A DNA stretch of 64,000 nt from Bordetella flabilis (GCF_001676725.1 NZ_CP016172.1:3844001-3908000); one strand, 5' to 3'; positions 36,480-45,277 are shown, counted from the first letter of the stretch. Numbers and translations are program-made. Notes: generated from the letters alone by a model not told the origin.

Positions 36480-37106
36480 ATGCAACGTCCTTCTCCCGAT
36501 TCGTCTTTACCGCCTGCCTCGGGCGAAGCGCGCCAGCCGCGGGCCGCCGAGCGCATACGGCGCATGGCCAAGGAATTGTTCTACCGCGACGGCATCCGTG
36601 CCGTGGGCGTCGATGAGATCGCCACGCGTGCCGGCGCGACCAAGCCCACGCTGTACCGGAGCTTCGGCTCCAAGGATGAACTGGCGGCTTCCTACCTGAA
36701 AGATTACGACACGGCTTTTTTCCGCCGCTTCGAAGACGCCATCGCTCCGTATGCCGGCGATGCGCGCGCACAGTTGGTGGCCTATTTCCGCCACGTGGCT
36801 GAACGGGTGACCGCCCCGGGATATCGTGGTTGCGCCCTGACCAATACGGCGGTCGAATATCCGCGCCATGCGGGCACCCATCCTGGACGCGCGATCGCGG
36901 AGGAGAACAAACAGCAATTGCGCGCCCGCCTGCGCGAACTCGCCGCGCAGGCGGGCGCCTCGGACGCCGAAGCGTTGGGCGATGCGCTGTTGCTGCTGCT
37001 GGAAGGCTGTTTCGTCACGTCGCAGCTATTCGGCGAGTCGGACAGCGCCCCGGCGCAGGTGGCGGCCGACGCGGCGGAAAAACTGATCGGCGCCTACTTG
37101 AGTTGA
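36480..37106 (+). CDS. TetR-family transcriptional regulator
   Basis: The 208-residue protein has a TetR helix-turn-helix at residues about 22-68 (RIRRMAKELFYRDGIRAVGVDEIA, then GATKPTLYRSFGSKDELAASYL) and a helical ligand-binding domain. It is divergent from the MFS gene and probably represses it. The last codons overlap the convergent membrane-protein gene by 13 bases. Ligand unknown. Confidence 0.93.
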   Translation: MQRPSPDSSLPPASGEARQPRAAERIRRMAKELFYRDGIRAVGVDEIATRAGATKPTLYRSFGSKDELAASYLKDYDTAFFRRFEDAIAPYAGDARAQLVAYFRHVAERVTAPGYRGCALTNTAVEYPRHAGTHPGRAIAEENKQQLRARLRELAAQAGASDAEALGDALLLLLEGCFVTSQLFGESDSAPAQVAADAAEKLIGAYLS

Positions 37107-37642
37107 GCCGCGGATGCGGCACCCTTGCCGTATACAGCGGCTCCGGTAACGCTTTCCCCACTTCGTACGGCCGCGAGAACGTCGGCGCCCGTGCGCGCAT
37201 ATCGGCTGAAAGGCTGTCCTGCCGTCCCATGCGTGCGGTACGCTACATCATCCTGCGGCGCGTTTGCGCTGGCGGACGCTGCGCCCCAGCATCCGATCAC
37301 GAATCCGGCCACGCTGACACAGTAGGCCAGCACGCTCAGCAGCATCGGCAGCCAATGCCCTCTGCCGGCGCGCCCCGCCGCCACTTGGCGGAAGACGGAA
37401 AAATGCGCGAGATACGAAAAGAGCAAACCCAGCGCGCATGCCGCAAGGCCGACGGCATACGCAGCGATTGGCTGCCGCAGATCGGGGGCGTCCACGTCGC
37501 CGCCGATTACACCGAGCGAAAACGCCAGCAGCATTAGCGCTGCGATACCGTTGATCCAGCCCAGGAAGCGGAAGCCGGACAAAGCATGCGTGGTCAAGGC
37601 TTGATAGGCGTTGGCGGCGCGGGGATGTTCAGTATGGTCCAT
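37094..37642 (-). CDS. Membrane protein of unknown function
   Basis: About 182 residues from the ATG at 37642; a longer frame to 37759 lacks support. Three membrane helices are visible: residues about 25-45, 57-77 and 97-120 (MLLSVLAYCVSVAGFVIGCWG). The last 60 residues are polar. I recognise no domain. Its stop codon lies inside the end of the convergent tetR gene, so the two transcripts overlap at their 3' ends. Confidence 0.7.
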   Translation of the reverse strand: MDHTEHPRAANAYQALTTHALSGFRFLGWINGIAALMLLAFSLGVIGGDVDAPDLRQPIAAYAVGLAACALGLLFSYLAHFSVFRQVAAGRAGRGHWLPMLLSVLAYCVSVAGFVIGCWGAASASANAPQDDVAYRTHGTAGQPFSRYARTGADVLAAVRSGESVTGAAVYGKGAASAAQLK

Positions 37643-37746
37643 GGTCGGCGGTGCGAGCTGAGGCAGACGCAAGCATAGCGGGGATTGCCCTGCGCGGGAA
37701 CGCGCCTTGCGCGCCGGGTATCTCTCTAACCGACCAGGAGCGATAC

Positions 37747-38001
37747 ATGGACCAGCCATCCTCTCGTAACACGGCGAATATGGCGGGGCGCCGCACCGAC
37801 GGCGGTACAGAAGGCAAGGTTTTCCCGCCGGATTCCCCGGTCGACGTCCCTAACCTGCCACAGCCGCCTCACGATGATGCGAGCGATGCTGCGCATGAAG
37901 CCGCCCAACCGGTCGCAGACCGGAAGACCGATTCCAGTTGGGCCGACAACACGCAGCCGGCTCCGGACAAAAAGAACGTCCGGACCTCCAATATCTTTTG
38001 A
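37747..38001 (+). CDS. Small disordered hydrophilic protein
   Basis: An 84-residue protein with an AGGAG site 8 bases before the ATG. It is rich in Pro, Asp, Asn, Ser and Gln, has no hydrophobic core and ends RTSNIF. It is followed 66 bases later by a second protein of the same kind with an almost identical start context. Such proteins are common in Alcaligenaceae, some of them stress-related, but no function can be given. Confidence 0.65.
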   Translation: MDQPSSRNTANMAGRRTDGGTEGKVFPPDSPVDVPNLPQPPHDDASDAAHEAAQPVADRKTDSSWADNTQPAPDKKNVRTSNIF

Positions 38002-38067
38002 GGCGAACAGATTCCTCAGCGGACCCACGGTTCTGGCCGAGCGCCATCGATTTCCCAGGAGTTCTAC

Positions 38068-38322
38068 ATGTCAACAACATCCCAGCAAGCCGGCCGAGAC
38101 CCCCAATCGCCCACGCAGGATCCCGAAGAGAAAGCGCGCCTCGGAACGCGCGTATTGCCCGTGCCGGACAAGGCGCCGGTCGTCGCGGGGATGCCGCGCA
38201 GCGACCGCGCCATTTCCAATCCAGGCGATCCCGGCATCATTCGTCCGGAAGATGATGTCTATGCGAATGATCCCGCGGACTTATCGGAAACCACGCCCGG
38301 GCCGGCAAAACCGCGGCCCTGA
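38068..38322 (+). CDS. Small disordered hydrophilic protein
   Basis: An 84-residue, Pro/Asp/Ala-rich protein beginning MSTTSQQAGRDPQSPTQDPE. The start has the context CAGGAGTTCTACATG, matching the spacing of the gene before it. The mid-part RSDRAISNPGDPGIIRPEDDVY is the most structured-looking stretch. It ends before a terminator hairpin, so it and the gene before it probably form a two-gene transcript. Function unknown. Confidence 0.65.
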   Translation: MSTTSQQAGRDPQSPTQDPEEKARLGTRVLPVPDKAPVVAGMPRSDRAISNPGDPGIIRPEDDVYANDPADLSETTPGPAKPRP

Positions 38323-38363
38323 GGCGCAGCGGCGGCCGCCCGTTGCGGCGCGGCCAGCCGCAG

Positions 38364-38394
38364 GCCCCGGGCGCGACTGTCCGGGGCGCTTTAT
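38364..38394 (+). terminator. Terminator after the two small hydrophilic-protein genes
   Basis: GCCCCGG and CCGGGGC pair around a 10-base loop, followed by GCTTTAT. The U tract is short. Confidence 0.6.
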
Positions 38395-38400
38395 CGCAAC

Positions 38401-38826
38401 CTACGATTTGTCGGTGCGGCAGACCGGCGTAGCGGTCTGGATGGATTGCTTGGCCGCCGCGATTTCCTTCGCGTCCCAGACGCCCTCGCCAAAGACGGTC
38501 ACCGTCACGGTGGAATCGACCTTGCCCTTCGGCCGTGCGCGGATGATCTCCAGGCGGCGCGCCGGTTCCGGAATCTGAAACACCGCGATTTCCGCTGTGG
38601 CGGTTTTCTCGACGAGAGAGCGGCTGTCGCCGAACTTCACCCCGTAGGGATGTACGGGATCGATATGGCAGACCCTGACGAATTCCGACGCCCGCCGGAT
38701 AGCGGCCTCATAGGGCGCGGCGACGTCGAACGTTTCGCTCGGGAAATTGCCACCTGGCTGGATGCCACCGGCGCACCCGCCCAGGGCCAGGAGTACGGCG
38801 ACAATGAACGGACGGCATCCCGACAT
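38401..38826 (-). CDS. Lipoprotein of unknown function
   Basis: About 141 residues from the ATG at 38826, which has a GGAG site; an upstream start at 38871 would add 15 residues before the signal. The signal FIVAVLLALGGC gives a lipobox with Cys18. The mature part has two further cysteines (VCHIDP and VCRTDKS) that could form a disulfide, and a beta-rich body (KTATAEIAVFQIPEPARRLE, DSTVTVTVFGEG). It resembles small BPTD-type lipoproteins of Bordetella in general form only. Function unknown. Confidence 0.75.
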   Translation of the reverse strand: MSGCRPFIVAVLLALGGCAGGIQPGGNFPSETFDVAAPYEAAIRRASEFVRVCHIDPVHPYGVKFGDSRSLVEKTATAEIAVFQIPEPARRLEIIRARPKGKVDSTVTVTVFGEGVWDAKEIAAAKQSIQTATPVCRTDKS

Positions 38827-38893
38827 AAATGCTCCACGGCTCGAAAACTGAACCGCCGCATTATGCATCACGCCGGCGCCGGCCGTGGGCGAC

Positions 38894-39103
38894 TCAGTAG
38901 CCGGCCAGCACCGTATCGACCTTGGGGGTCACTGCCAGCCAGGCATCGAGGTAGCGCTCCCGCTCCTTTGGCGTCGCCCGCCCCGCAATAATATTGGCGA
39001 ACATTTCCATGACTTCGTGGTGTTCGCCCCGTTGCCCGACGCGCGGGCGTTCGGCATCCCCATACTGCTGCAACTTATGTTGGTCCATCTTCAAATACAC
39101 CAT
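38894..39103 (-). CDS. Small hypothetical protein
   Basis: A 69-residue soluble frame; a start at an internal ATG (39088, MDQHKL) is also possible. The sequence EVMEMFANIIAGRATPKERERYLDAWLAV is helical and charged, with no known motif. The ribosome-binding site is weak. It lies between two other small genes on the same strand and could be part of a short operon with the gene at 39142-39357. Confidence 0.5.
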   Translation of the reverse strand: MVYLKMDQHKLQQYGDAERPRVGQRGEHHEVMEMFANIIAGRATPKERERYLDAWLAVTPKVDTVLAGY

Positions 39104-39141
39104 CCGAATACGTCACCGCGCGGCGGGATCCCGCCGCGTCT

Positions 39142-39357
39142 TCAGCGTGCGGCCATCGGCCCACGGTAGGAGCCCAAAGCCATGGCACCGGGCCGCGTCA
39201 TCGCGGATTTGCCATGCCGGTCTTCAATGTAATTCAATGCCTCCAGCTGCCCGCGCACGGGCTGCGGGATATCGAAACCCACCAGGGATGCGCGCGAACG
39301 CAATTCCTTCAGCCACCGGAACTGCTCCGGTGTGAGCGTCGGCTTGGTTCCAAACAT
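39142..39357 (-). CDS. Small hypothetical protein
   Basis: A 71-residue protein from an ATG at 39357 with a clear GGAGG site. It begins MFGTKPTLTPEQFRWLKELR and is basic and soluble. A longer upstream frame is not supported. No family recognised. It is followed 38 bases later by another small frame on the same strand. Confidence 0.6.
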   Translation of the reverse strand: MFGTKPTLTPEQFRWLKELRSRASLVGFDIPQPVRGQLEALNYIEDRHGKSAMTRPGAMALGSYRGPMAAR

Positions 39358-39474
39358 TGCTCTGCCTCCAGTCGGCCAAACTAACCAACGATATAAGGCC
39401 GTGCGGACGGGGGCCGACCACGCGGGTGACCGGCGCCCGTCCGGCGCGGCGTAGGCTGCGATCAATTATTCCGA

Positions 39475-39612
39475 TCAATTATTGCGATCTGCCGCGCCTT
39501 GAATTTTTTCTCCACCCCGCTCGATATCCTTGCCGGCACCCGATACTGTGTTGCAACCGGCCGACAAAGCAGCGATGGCGAGCAAAACGGCGAGTATGGC
39601 TTTGTTTTTCAT
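39475..39612 (-). CDS. Entericidin-like small lipoprotein
   Basis: A 45-residue lipoprotein starting MKNKAILAVLLAIAALSAGC, with Cys20 in the lipobox, then NTVSGAGKDIERGGEKIQGA. The SGAGKDIE motif and length match EcnB-type entericidins and the protein encoded at 9091-9222. It is too short to be picked out by length alone, but the signal, motif and ribosome-binding site make it convincing. Role in envelope stress or lysis is inferred from family. Confidence 0.85.
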   Translation of the reverse strand: MKNKAILAVLLAIAALSAGCNTVSGAGKDIERGGEKIQGAADRNN

Positions 39613-39774
39613 GGATCTTTCCTTGGTTGTCAGGTTGGTTTAAACATCGACTCCACGATCGACGGCCGCAGGAAGCAAGCAGCGTGCCTGACGCTTCCTC
39701 GCGTGCCCATGCCCCTGGGCGCCCTGGGAATGGCACTTGCCCGTAAGCTGATCCTTACATCAAAGGGGATCGCC

Positions 39775-39972
39775 ATGCCCATCGCACCCAACACCCTGAA
39801 TCCGCGTTCGCCCAATTCGGCGACAATCGTCGACGACGCCCTGGAAGCGGCACAAGCGGCATCCCACCGCGAACCTGCGCCCGGCGAACCGCCCCTGCCG
39901 GAAGATCCGCCGGTACCCGGCGACCCACCCGATTCGCCCCCCTCCCCCCAGGCCGTCGCCCCGCGCGAATGA
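39775..39972 (+). CDS. Small proline-rich protein
   Basis: A 65-residue protein with an AGGGGAT site before the ATG. The first half (SPNSATIVDDALEAAQAASH) looks helical; the second half is almost entirely proline, glutamate, aspartate and glycine (GEPPLPEDPPVPGDPPDSP). No family recognised. A terminator follows directly, supporting a real transcript. Confidence 0.6.
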   Translation: MPIAPNTLNPRSPNSATIVDDALEAAQAASHREPAPGEPPLPEDPPVPGDPPDSPPSPQAVAPRE

Positions 39973-39978
39973 GCCCCC

Positions 39979-40006
39979 GCCGCACGGGCCCGCCCGTGCG
40001 GCTTGT
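39979..40006 (+). terminator. Hairpin terminator after the proline-rich gene
   Basis: GCCGCACGGG and CCCGTGCGGC form a perfect 10-bp stem with a 4-base loop, followed by TTGT. The U tract is weak. Confidence 0.55.
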
Positions 40007-40090
40007 CCGCTTGCATGAACTACACTGGCGCCTGCGGCCCGCGCCATGCGAGCCGGGTCAATGCGCCATAAGCGGCGCCGGATTGCAATC

Positions 40091-41716
40091 ATGCTACGCA
40101 TTTCAGAAGTCAAGCTGCCGCTCGACCACCCCGAGCAAGCCCTGGCCGAGGCCATCACATCCCGTCTCGACATCCGTCGCACGGACCTGCTGTCCCTGAA
40201 GACCCACCGGCGCGGCTACGACGCCCGCAAACGCGATCGCATCCTGCTCGTCTATACCGTCGATGTCGAACTCGCCGACGAGGCGTCGGTGCTGTCGCGC
40301 TTCGGAAACGATCCCCACGTCGGGCCGACGCCTGATATGCGCTACCGGTTTGTCGCCAACGCCAGCGCGGCCCCACGGGCGGCACGCCCGGTAGTGGTTG
40401 GCATGGGGCCCTGCGGCCTGTTCGCGGGGTTGATCCTGGCCCAGATGGGCTTTCGCCCGATCATTCTCGAGCGGGGCAAGGCGGTTCGCGAGCGAACCAA
40501 AGACACCTTCGGCCTTTGGCGCAAGCAGGTGCTGAATCCGGAGTCCAATGTGCAGTTTGGCGAAGGCGGCGCCGGGACGTTCTCCGACGGCAAGCTCTAT
40601 AGCCAGATCAAGGATCCGCGGCACCTCGGCCGCAAGGTACTGGAAGAGTTCGTCCTAGCAGGCGCACCGGAAGAAATCCTGTACGTCAGCAAACCCCACA
40701 TTGGCACCTTTCGCCTGGTCAGCATGGTGGAAAAAATGCGCGCCGATATCGAAGCGCTGGGCGGCGAGGTGCGCTTCCAAAGCCGTGTCGAGGACCTGGA
40801 CCTCGATCAAGGCCGCGTCCGGGGCATTACGCTGGCAGGCGGCGAATACCTGCCCTGTACGCATCTGGTCCTGGCCATTGGCCACAGCGCGCGGGACACC
40901 TTCCAGATGCTGCACGATCGCGGCGTCTATGTGGAGGCCAAGCCCCTCTCCATCGGTTTTCGCATCGAGCATCCGCAAAGCCTGATCGACCGCGACCGTT
41001 TCGGCAAGCACGTCCGCCACCCGGTCCTGGGCGCCGCGGACTACAAGCTCGTGCACCACTGCAGCAACGGTCGCGCGGTGTACAGCTTCTGCATGTGCCC
41101 GGGCGGGACGGTTGTCGCGGCCACGTCGGAGCCGAACCGGGTGGTCACCAACGGCATGAGCCAATACTCCCGGGCGGAACGTAACGCGAACGCGGGCATC
41201 GTGGTCGGCATTACGCCGGACGACTATCCAGGCGGACCGCTCGCCGGGATCGCCTTCCAGCGGCATTGGGAGTCGCGCGCATTCGAACTGGGTGGCGGTG
41301 GCTATCGGGCGCCCGCGCAGCGGGTCGAAGACTTCCTGGCGGGAAGGCCATCCACCTCACTCGGTGTGGTGCAGCCGTCCTACACGCCCGCCGTGACGCC
41401 GACCGACCTGTCGACCGCCTTGCCGGACTATGCCATCGCGGCCATCCGTGAAGCGCTGCCCGCCTTCGACCGCAAGATCAAGGGCTATGCGATGGGGGAT
41501 GCGGTATTGACCGCGGTGGAAACGCGTACATCGTCGCCCTTGCGCATCAAGCGCAAGGACGATGACTATCAAAGCGTCAATGTCACGGGGCTGTACCCTG
41601 CGGGCGAAGGGGCCGGTTATGCGGGTGGCATCTATTCCGCCGCCATCGATGGTATCGAGGTCGCGGAAGCGGTCGCCCGTGATATCGTCGAACGGCACGC
41701 GTCGCGGGCCGCGTAG
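40091..41716 (+). CDS. FAD-dependent dehydrogenase of the COG2509 type
   Basis: About 541 residues from the ATG at 40091. The first 95 residues form a small alpha/beta domain (MLRISEVKLPLDHPEQALAE). An FAD-binding Rossmann motif follows, PVVVGMGPCGLFAGLILAQMG, then ILERGKAV and the segment NVQFGEGGAGTFSDGKLYSQI. A C-terminal GLYPAGEGAGYAGGI closes the FAD site. Members are described as uncharacterised FAD dehydrogenases; the reaction is unknown. It stands alone between a small gene and the convergent DUF2917 gene. Confidence 0.88.
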   Translation: MLRISEVKLPLDHPEQALAEAITSRLDIRRTDLLSLKTHRRGYDARKRDRILLVYTVDVELADEASVLSRFGNDPHVGPTPDMRYRFVANASAAPRAARPVVVGMGPCGLFAGLILAQMGFRPIILERGKAVRERTKDTFGLWRKQVLNPESNVQFGEGGAGTFSDGKLYSQIKDPRHLGRKVLEEFVLAGAPEEILYVSKPHIGTFRLVSMVEKMRADIEALGGEVRFQSRVEDLDLDQGRVRGITLAGGEYLPCTHLVLAIGHSARDTFQMLHDRGVYVEAKPLSIGFRIEHPQSLIDRDRFGKHVRHPVLGAADYKLVHHCSNGRAVYSFCMCPGGTVVAATSEPNRVVTNGMSQYSRAERNANAGIVVGITPDDYPGGPLAGIAFQRHWESRAFELGGGGYRAPAQRVEDFLAGRPSTSLGVVQPSYTPAVTPTDLSTALPDYAIAAIREALPAFDRKIKGYAMGDAVLTAVETRTSSPLRIKRKDDDYQSVNVTGLYPAGEGAGYAGGIYSAAIDGIEVAEAVARDIVERHASRAA

Positions 41717-41721
41717 GAGAC

Positions 41722-42078
41722 TCAGGCGCCTTGCACGCGCCGGCTCAAGGCATGGACCGAGCGTTGCACGGCCTTGCACACGCGGCTCAGCCGCTTGCGC
41801 CAAAGCTGCGCCTGGGATTGGGGCAGGATGACACGCAGTTGGGTGCATTGTGCCGCACGCAACAGCACCTGCCCTCCATACGCCACGACATAAGTTTCCC
41901 CCTGCCGGACAGGGGTGCACAGGCTGAAGCTGGCTTCGCCCAATCCGTCCACCCTTTCAACCACGGCAGCATGCCCTTTGACACCGACAATAACGGCGCG
42001 TGGTGGCAGATAAACGACACGTATTTCGCCAGATGACAGCGACATTTCAAGATCCGACCTAAACGTTCTCACGATCAC
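41722..42078 (-). CDS. DUF2917-like protein
   Basis: The 118-residue protein has the short beta domain of DUF2917 (LSSGEIRVVYLPPRAVIVGVKGHAAVV) and a basic tail. The start may be the ATG at 42078 or an internal ATG at 42045. Such genes often sit next to GntR/MocR regulators, as here, where it is divergent from one with a 168-base gap. Function unknown; control by the neighbour is possible. Confidence 0.7.
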   Translation of the reverse strand: MIVRTFRSDLEMSLSSGEIRVVYLPPRAVIVGVKGHAAVVERVDGLGEASFSLCTPVRQGETYVVAYGGQVLLRAAQCTQLRVILPQSQAQLWRKRLSRVCKAVQRSVHALSRRVQGA

Positions 42079-42246
42079 CTCCAGACTTGCGTCAAGGAAG
42101 TGAGCTTATGGCGGCCTCTGTTCTGCTTGCAGGCACAGGATGACGATTTGTGCATAGGCCCAGCCGACACGGAGCGTTTCTGTTACCGTCGGATTCTGGC
42201 CTAACTGTACCTGTTCTCGCCTTGCTGGCATACGCATGATTGCGCC

Positions 42247-43680
42247 ATGGAACAACCCCTGTATCAGCGTTTGGCAGATCATTATCGACAAGCTATTTAC
42301 TCTGGAGTGCTCGCACCCACCTCGCGTATGCCATCTGTGCGTACCTTGGTACGGCTGCATCAGGTCAGCATCAGCACCGCACTCCAGGCATGCCGCAGCC
42401 TGGAAGACGACGGCCTGATCGAAGCGCGGCCACGCTCTGGTTATTTCGTCCTAAAGACCCAACGCAGCAAACTGCTCCCTGTGGGAGAACCGGACACCCG
42501 ACAGGTTCTGGACGCCGCCTCGTATGTCGGGATCCATGATCGTGTCTCCGATTTCATCGCGAAAAGCGCGATGCAGCCACCGCGCATCGACCTGGCCAAT
42601 TCCGTTGCCCCGGCGGACGCCTACCCCGTCGATGCCCTGAAGCAGTCCACGTTGCGCGCGGTGCGCCGCCATCCGGACATGCTCGCGCTGCCGGCTCCGC
42701 ACCAGGGTCACCCCTATCTGCGGGCGACACTGGCACGGCGCGCGCTGGATGCGGGCATCAACGCGACCCCGGACGACATCATCGTCACGCACGGCTGCAT
42801 AGAAGCCTTGAACCTTGCGCTGCGTGCCGTGGCGGGCCCCGGCGATACCATCGCCGTCGAATCCCCCGCTTATTTCGGTCTGCTGCAAGTCATCGGAAGC
42901 CTGGGCATGCGTGCGCTGGAAATCCCCACCAGCCCTCAGCGCGGCTTGTCCATCGAGGCGCTCGACCTGGCCTTCCAGACTCATGGCGATATCAAGGCCG
43001 TCGTGGTGGTGCCCAATCTGCATAATCCCCTGGGCAGCATCATGCCGGACGAAGACAAGGCACGGCTGGTGGCGCTATGCGAGCGCCAGGCCATTCCGAT
43101 GATCGAAGACGACACCTATGGCGCGCTGGCCGATTGCGACGAACCCCTGCGAGCGGCGAAGGCCTGGGACCGGGATGGAAATGTGATCTACTGCGCCTCC
43201 ATGCAGAAGACCCTGGCGCCCGGTTCCCGCCTGGGGTGGATGATCGGGGGCAGGTGGAAGGCGCGGCTGGCGATGCTGAAGTTTGTCCAGAGCCGCCCGA
43301 ACAGCGCCACCCCGCAGATCGCCGCGGCCGAGGTCATGCAGTCCAAAGCCTACGACCGCCATTTGATGCGGCTACGCTGTCGCCTGAAGACGCAGCGCGA
43401 TGGCATGGCGCGCGCCATCGCGGAATATTTCCCGCGCGGGACGCGCTTGAGCGTGCCGCGCGGCGGCATGTTGCTTTGGGTGGAGATGCCCGAAGGACGT
43501 TCGTCGAAGGAGGTGTTCGAGACGGCGCTGGACGCCGGCATCCGCGTGGCGCCTGGCCGCATGTTCTCCAACTCGGATCGCTACGAACACTTCCTGCGCA
43601 TCAGCTGCGCGCATCCCATGTGCAGCGAGGTCAACGCCGCCGTACGCGCGTTAGGCCGCATTGTGGGTGCCAAGTCTTAA
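42247..43680 (+). CDS. MocR-type transcriptional regulator (GntR HTH plus aminotransferase-like domain)
   Basis: The 477-residue protein has a GntR winged helix at residues about 1-70 (PLYQRLADHYRQAIYSGVL, PSVRTLVRLHQVSISTALQ) and a fold-type I PLP domain (residues about 115-470) with HNPLGSIMP and the PLP lysine in SMQKTLAPGSRLGW. MocR regulators use PLP adducts as signals. Divergence from the DUF2917 gene points to a local target. Length is typical. Confidence 0.93.
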   Translation: MEQPLYQRLADHYRQAIYSGVLAPTSRMPSVRTLVRLHQVSISTALQACRSLEDDGLIEARPRSGYFVLKTQRSKLLPVGEPDTRQVLDAASYVGIHDRVSDFIAKSAMQPPRIDLANSVAPADAYPVDALKQSTLRAVRRHPDMLALPAPHQGHPYLRATLARRALDAGINATPDDIIVTHGCIEALNLALRAVAGPGDTIAVESPAYFGLLQVIGSLGMRALEIPTSPQRGLSIEALDLAFQTHGDIKAVVVVPNLHNPLGSIMPDEDKARLVALCERQAIPMIEDDTYGALADCDEPLRAAKAWDRDGNVIYCASMQKTLAPGSRLGWMIGGRWKARLAMLKFVQSRPNSATPQIAAAEVMQSKAYDRHLMRLRCRLKTQRDGMARAIAEYFPRGTRLSVPRGGMLLWVEMPEGRSSKEVFETALDAGIRVAPGRMFSNSDRYEHFLRISCAHPMCSEVNAAVRALGRIVGAKS

Positions 43681-43707
43681 GCAGGGAGCCGGCGCCATGC
43701 CTCGGCG

Positions 43708-43986
43708 CTAGCGCCCGCCGTGGCCCCACTCGCCCGGGAAATCCGTTTGATTGAGCAGTACCGGCAGGGGATGACTGTCCAGGAACTTGCGTTGCGCCAG
43801 GTCATGGAGCATGCGGCTGTTGCCCCGATAGGCGACGAGCAGACTTTCCTCTTCGGCGCCGGCGCCGAAGCGCGCTCTGAGCACCTCCCAGGAAACGCCC
43901 GCCTTGATCTTGCGGGCGCCGGCCGATGTTTCGAACCAGATCACATGCGCGGCACGATCATTAATGGCGTTGTTATCGTAGGTCAT
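43708..43986 (-). CDS. Small hypothetical protein, possibly DUF1488-like
   Basis: A 92-residue protein from the ATG at 43986 with a GGAGAGCG site; a longer frame starts at 44010. It shows VIWFETSAGARKIKAGVSWEVLRARFG, which resembles the short DUF1488 fold only loosely. Convergent with the MocR gene with a 27-base gap. No clear function. Confidence 0.6.
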   Translation of the reverse strand: MTYDNNAINDRAAHVIWFETSAGARKIKAGVSWEVLRARFGAGAEEESLLVAYRGNSRMLHDLAQRKFLDSHPLPVLLNQTDFPGEWGHGGR

Positions 43987-44308
43987 ATCGCTCTCCGTGC
44001 AATGTCTCACTTATCGTAGCGAAGCGGCACGTTGCAGTGTGTAACGCATATGCCGTAGCGACGTTTTTGGACAACACCGTGCTTATGGATGATTTGCTTT
44101 TCTGCCGGGTGGTGATCCGGCACGCCGACTGGGGATTTCCGGAGGTATGGATGGCCAGCGGTACCAGGGCGTCCCCGGAATCATTCGAACTCCCCGCCGA
44201 GGCAGCCTGCTCGACCGTGGGTCCGGTTTTTGCTTATGCGCTGCCGTAGGACGGTTTCACAACGCCGGAACGGCACGCCGTCCACTAAACCGGAAGAAGG
44301 AGAATGAC
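43987..44308. other. Intergenic stretch without a convincing gene
   Basis: A 70-codon plus-strand frame (44037-44249) has no ribosome-binding site and no recognisable motif and is not called. The stretch probably holds the promoters of the small genes on either side. Confidence 0.5.
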
Positions 44309-44467
44309 ATGACGCTAGGAACTATTCTTTTGATCATTTTGATCCTGCTCCTCCTGGGTGCGCTGCCCACATGGCCCCATAGCCGGAGCTGGGGCTACTA
44401 TCCCAGCGGCGGCCTGGGACTGGTCCTGATCATCGTCATTATTCTGTTGCTCACCGGGACCATATAG
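44309..44467 (+). CDS. DUF3309 small membrane protein
   Basis: A 52-residue protein with two membrane helices (TLGTILLIILILLLLGAL and LGLVLIIVIILLLTGTI) joined by PTWPHSRSWGYYPSGG, the exact layout of DUF3309. The ATG at 44309 follows AAGGAG by 8 bases; an ATG 5 bases earlier ends at once in a stop codon. A strong terminator follows. The function of the family is unknown. Confidence 0.88.
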   Translation: MTLGTILLIILILLLLGALPTWPHSRSWGYYPSGGLGLVLIIVIILLLTGTI

Positions 44468-44491
44468 GGATACTCGCCGCGCGGGGCGGCG

Positions 44492-44527
44492 AGCGCCGGC
44501 AACCGGGAGGGTGCCGGCGCTTCTTTT
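44492..44527 (+). terminator. Intrinsic terminator of the DUF3309 gene
   Basis: AGCGCCGGCA and TGCCGGCGCT form a perfect 10-bp stem followed by TTCTTTT. Confidence 0.85.
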
Positions 44528-44554
44528 GGTACCTTTGGGGGCGTTGACGGCCGT

Positions 44555-45277
44555 TCAGATCGCCACGCCGACGCTCATGCCGCCGCACACATACAGTACC
44601 TGGCCGGTCATGAAGCCGGCGCGTGCGTCGAGAAACATGGCGACGGCATGGGCGACTTCTTCCGGACGTCCCAGGCGGCCCGCCGGAATGCGGTCGCGGA
44701 CGTTCACCATGGCGCTGCCGTCGTTCGGATTCGATAGCTCGAAAAGCTCCGTGGCAATGGGACCCGGTGCCACCGCGTTCACGGTGATGCCGGCGCTGGC
44801 CAATTCCAGCGCCCACGTACGTGTCATGCCGGCAAGCGCCGCTTTGGTGGCGCCGTACACGGTGCGCCCCGGTTTGCCGAGCGCGGCGCGGCTGCCGATG
44901 TTGACCACACGTCCTGCGCCGGCCGCGCGCATCGCAGGCAGCAATCCTTGCAAAAGAATGACGGGTGCACTCAGGTTCAAGGCCACGGTGCGTTGCAGCG
45001 ACTCCAGCGAAATGGCTTCGATGGGCGCCACCTCGACCAAGCCGGCATTGTTGACGAGGCAGGTCACGCTACGCTGCGCAGCCAGCGCCTGCACCGCCTG
45101 GCGTGCGGCCTCTCCATCGCCCAGGTCCACCGAGGTAAACGTCTCGCCTGGCAGCGGGACGGCCGGCGGCCGGCGACTGAAATTGAAGACGTCGTAGCCG
45201 TCATCCACCAGCCGCGCCACGATGGCCCGGCCTATGCCGCGACTGCCGCCCGTGACGAGTACGGCGGGCCGCGTCAT
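44555..45277 (-). CDS. Short-chain dehydrogenase/reductase
   Basis: About 240 residues from the ATG at 45277, which overlaps the stop of the Bug-receptor gene (ATGA). Classical SDR motifs are present: VTGGSRGIGRAI for NAD(P), CLVNNAGLVEVAPIEA, the catalytic Ser in NIGSRAALG, and YGATK. It would oxidise or reduce a hydroxyl or keto substrate. Coupling to an uptake receptor suggests that it acts on the imported carboxylic acid or a metabolite of it. Confidence 0.92.
   Translation of the reverse strand: MTRPAVLVTGGSRGIGRAIVARLVDDGYDVFNFSRRPPAVPLPGETFTSVDLGDGEAARQAVQALAAQRSVTCLVNNAGLVEVAPIEAISLESLQRTVALNLSAPVILLQGLLPAMRAAGAGRVVNIGSRAALGKPGRTVYGATKAALAGMTRTWALELASAGITVNAVAPGPIATELFELSNPNDGSAMVNVRDRIPAGRLGRPEEVAHAVAMFLDARAGFMTGQVLYVCGGMSVGVAI

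Noticed and set aside
44037..44249. 70-codon frame upstream of the DUF3309 gene
   Set aside because: No ribosome-binding site, no motif, and composition unlike its neighbours.
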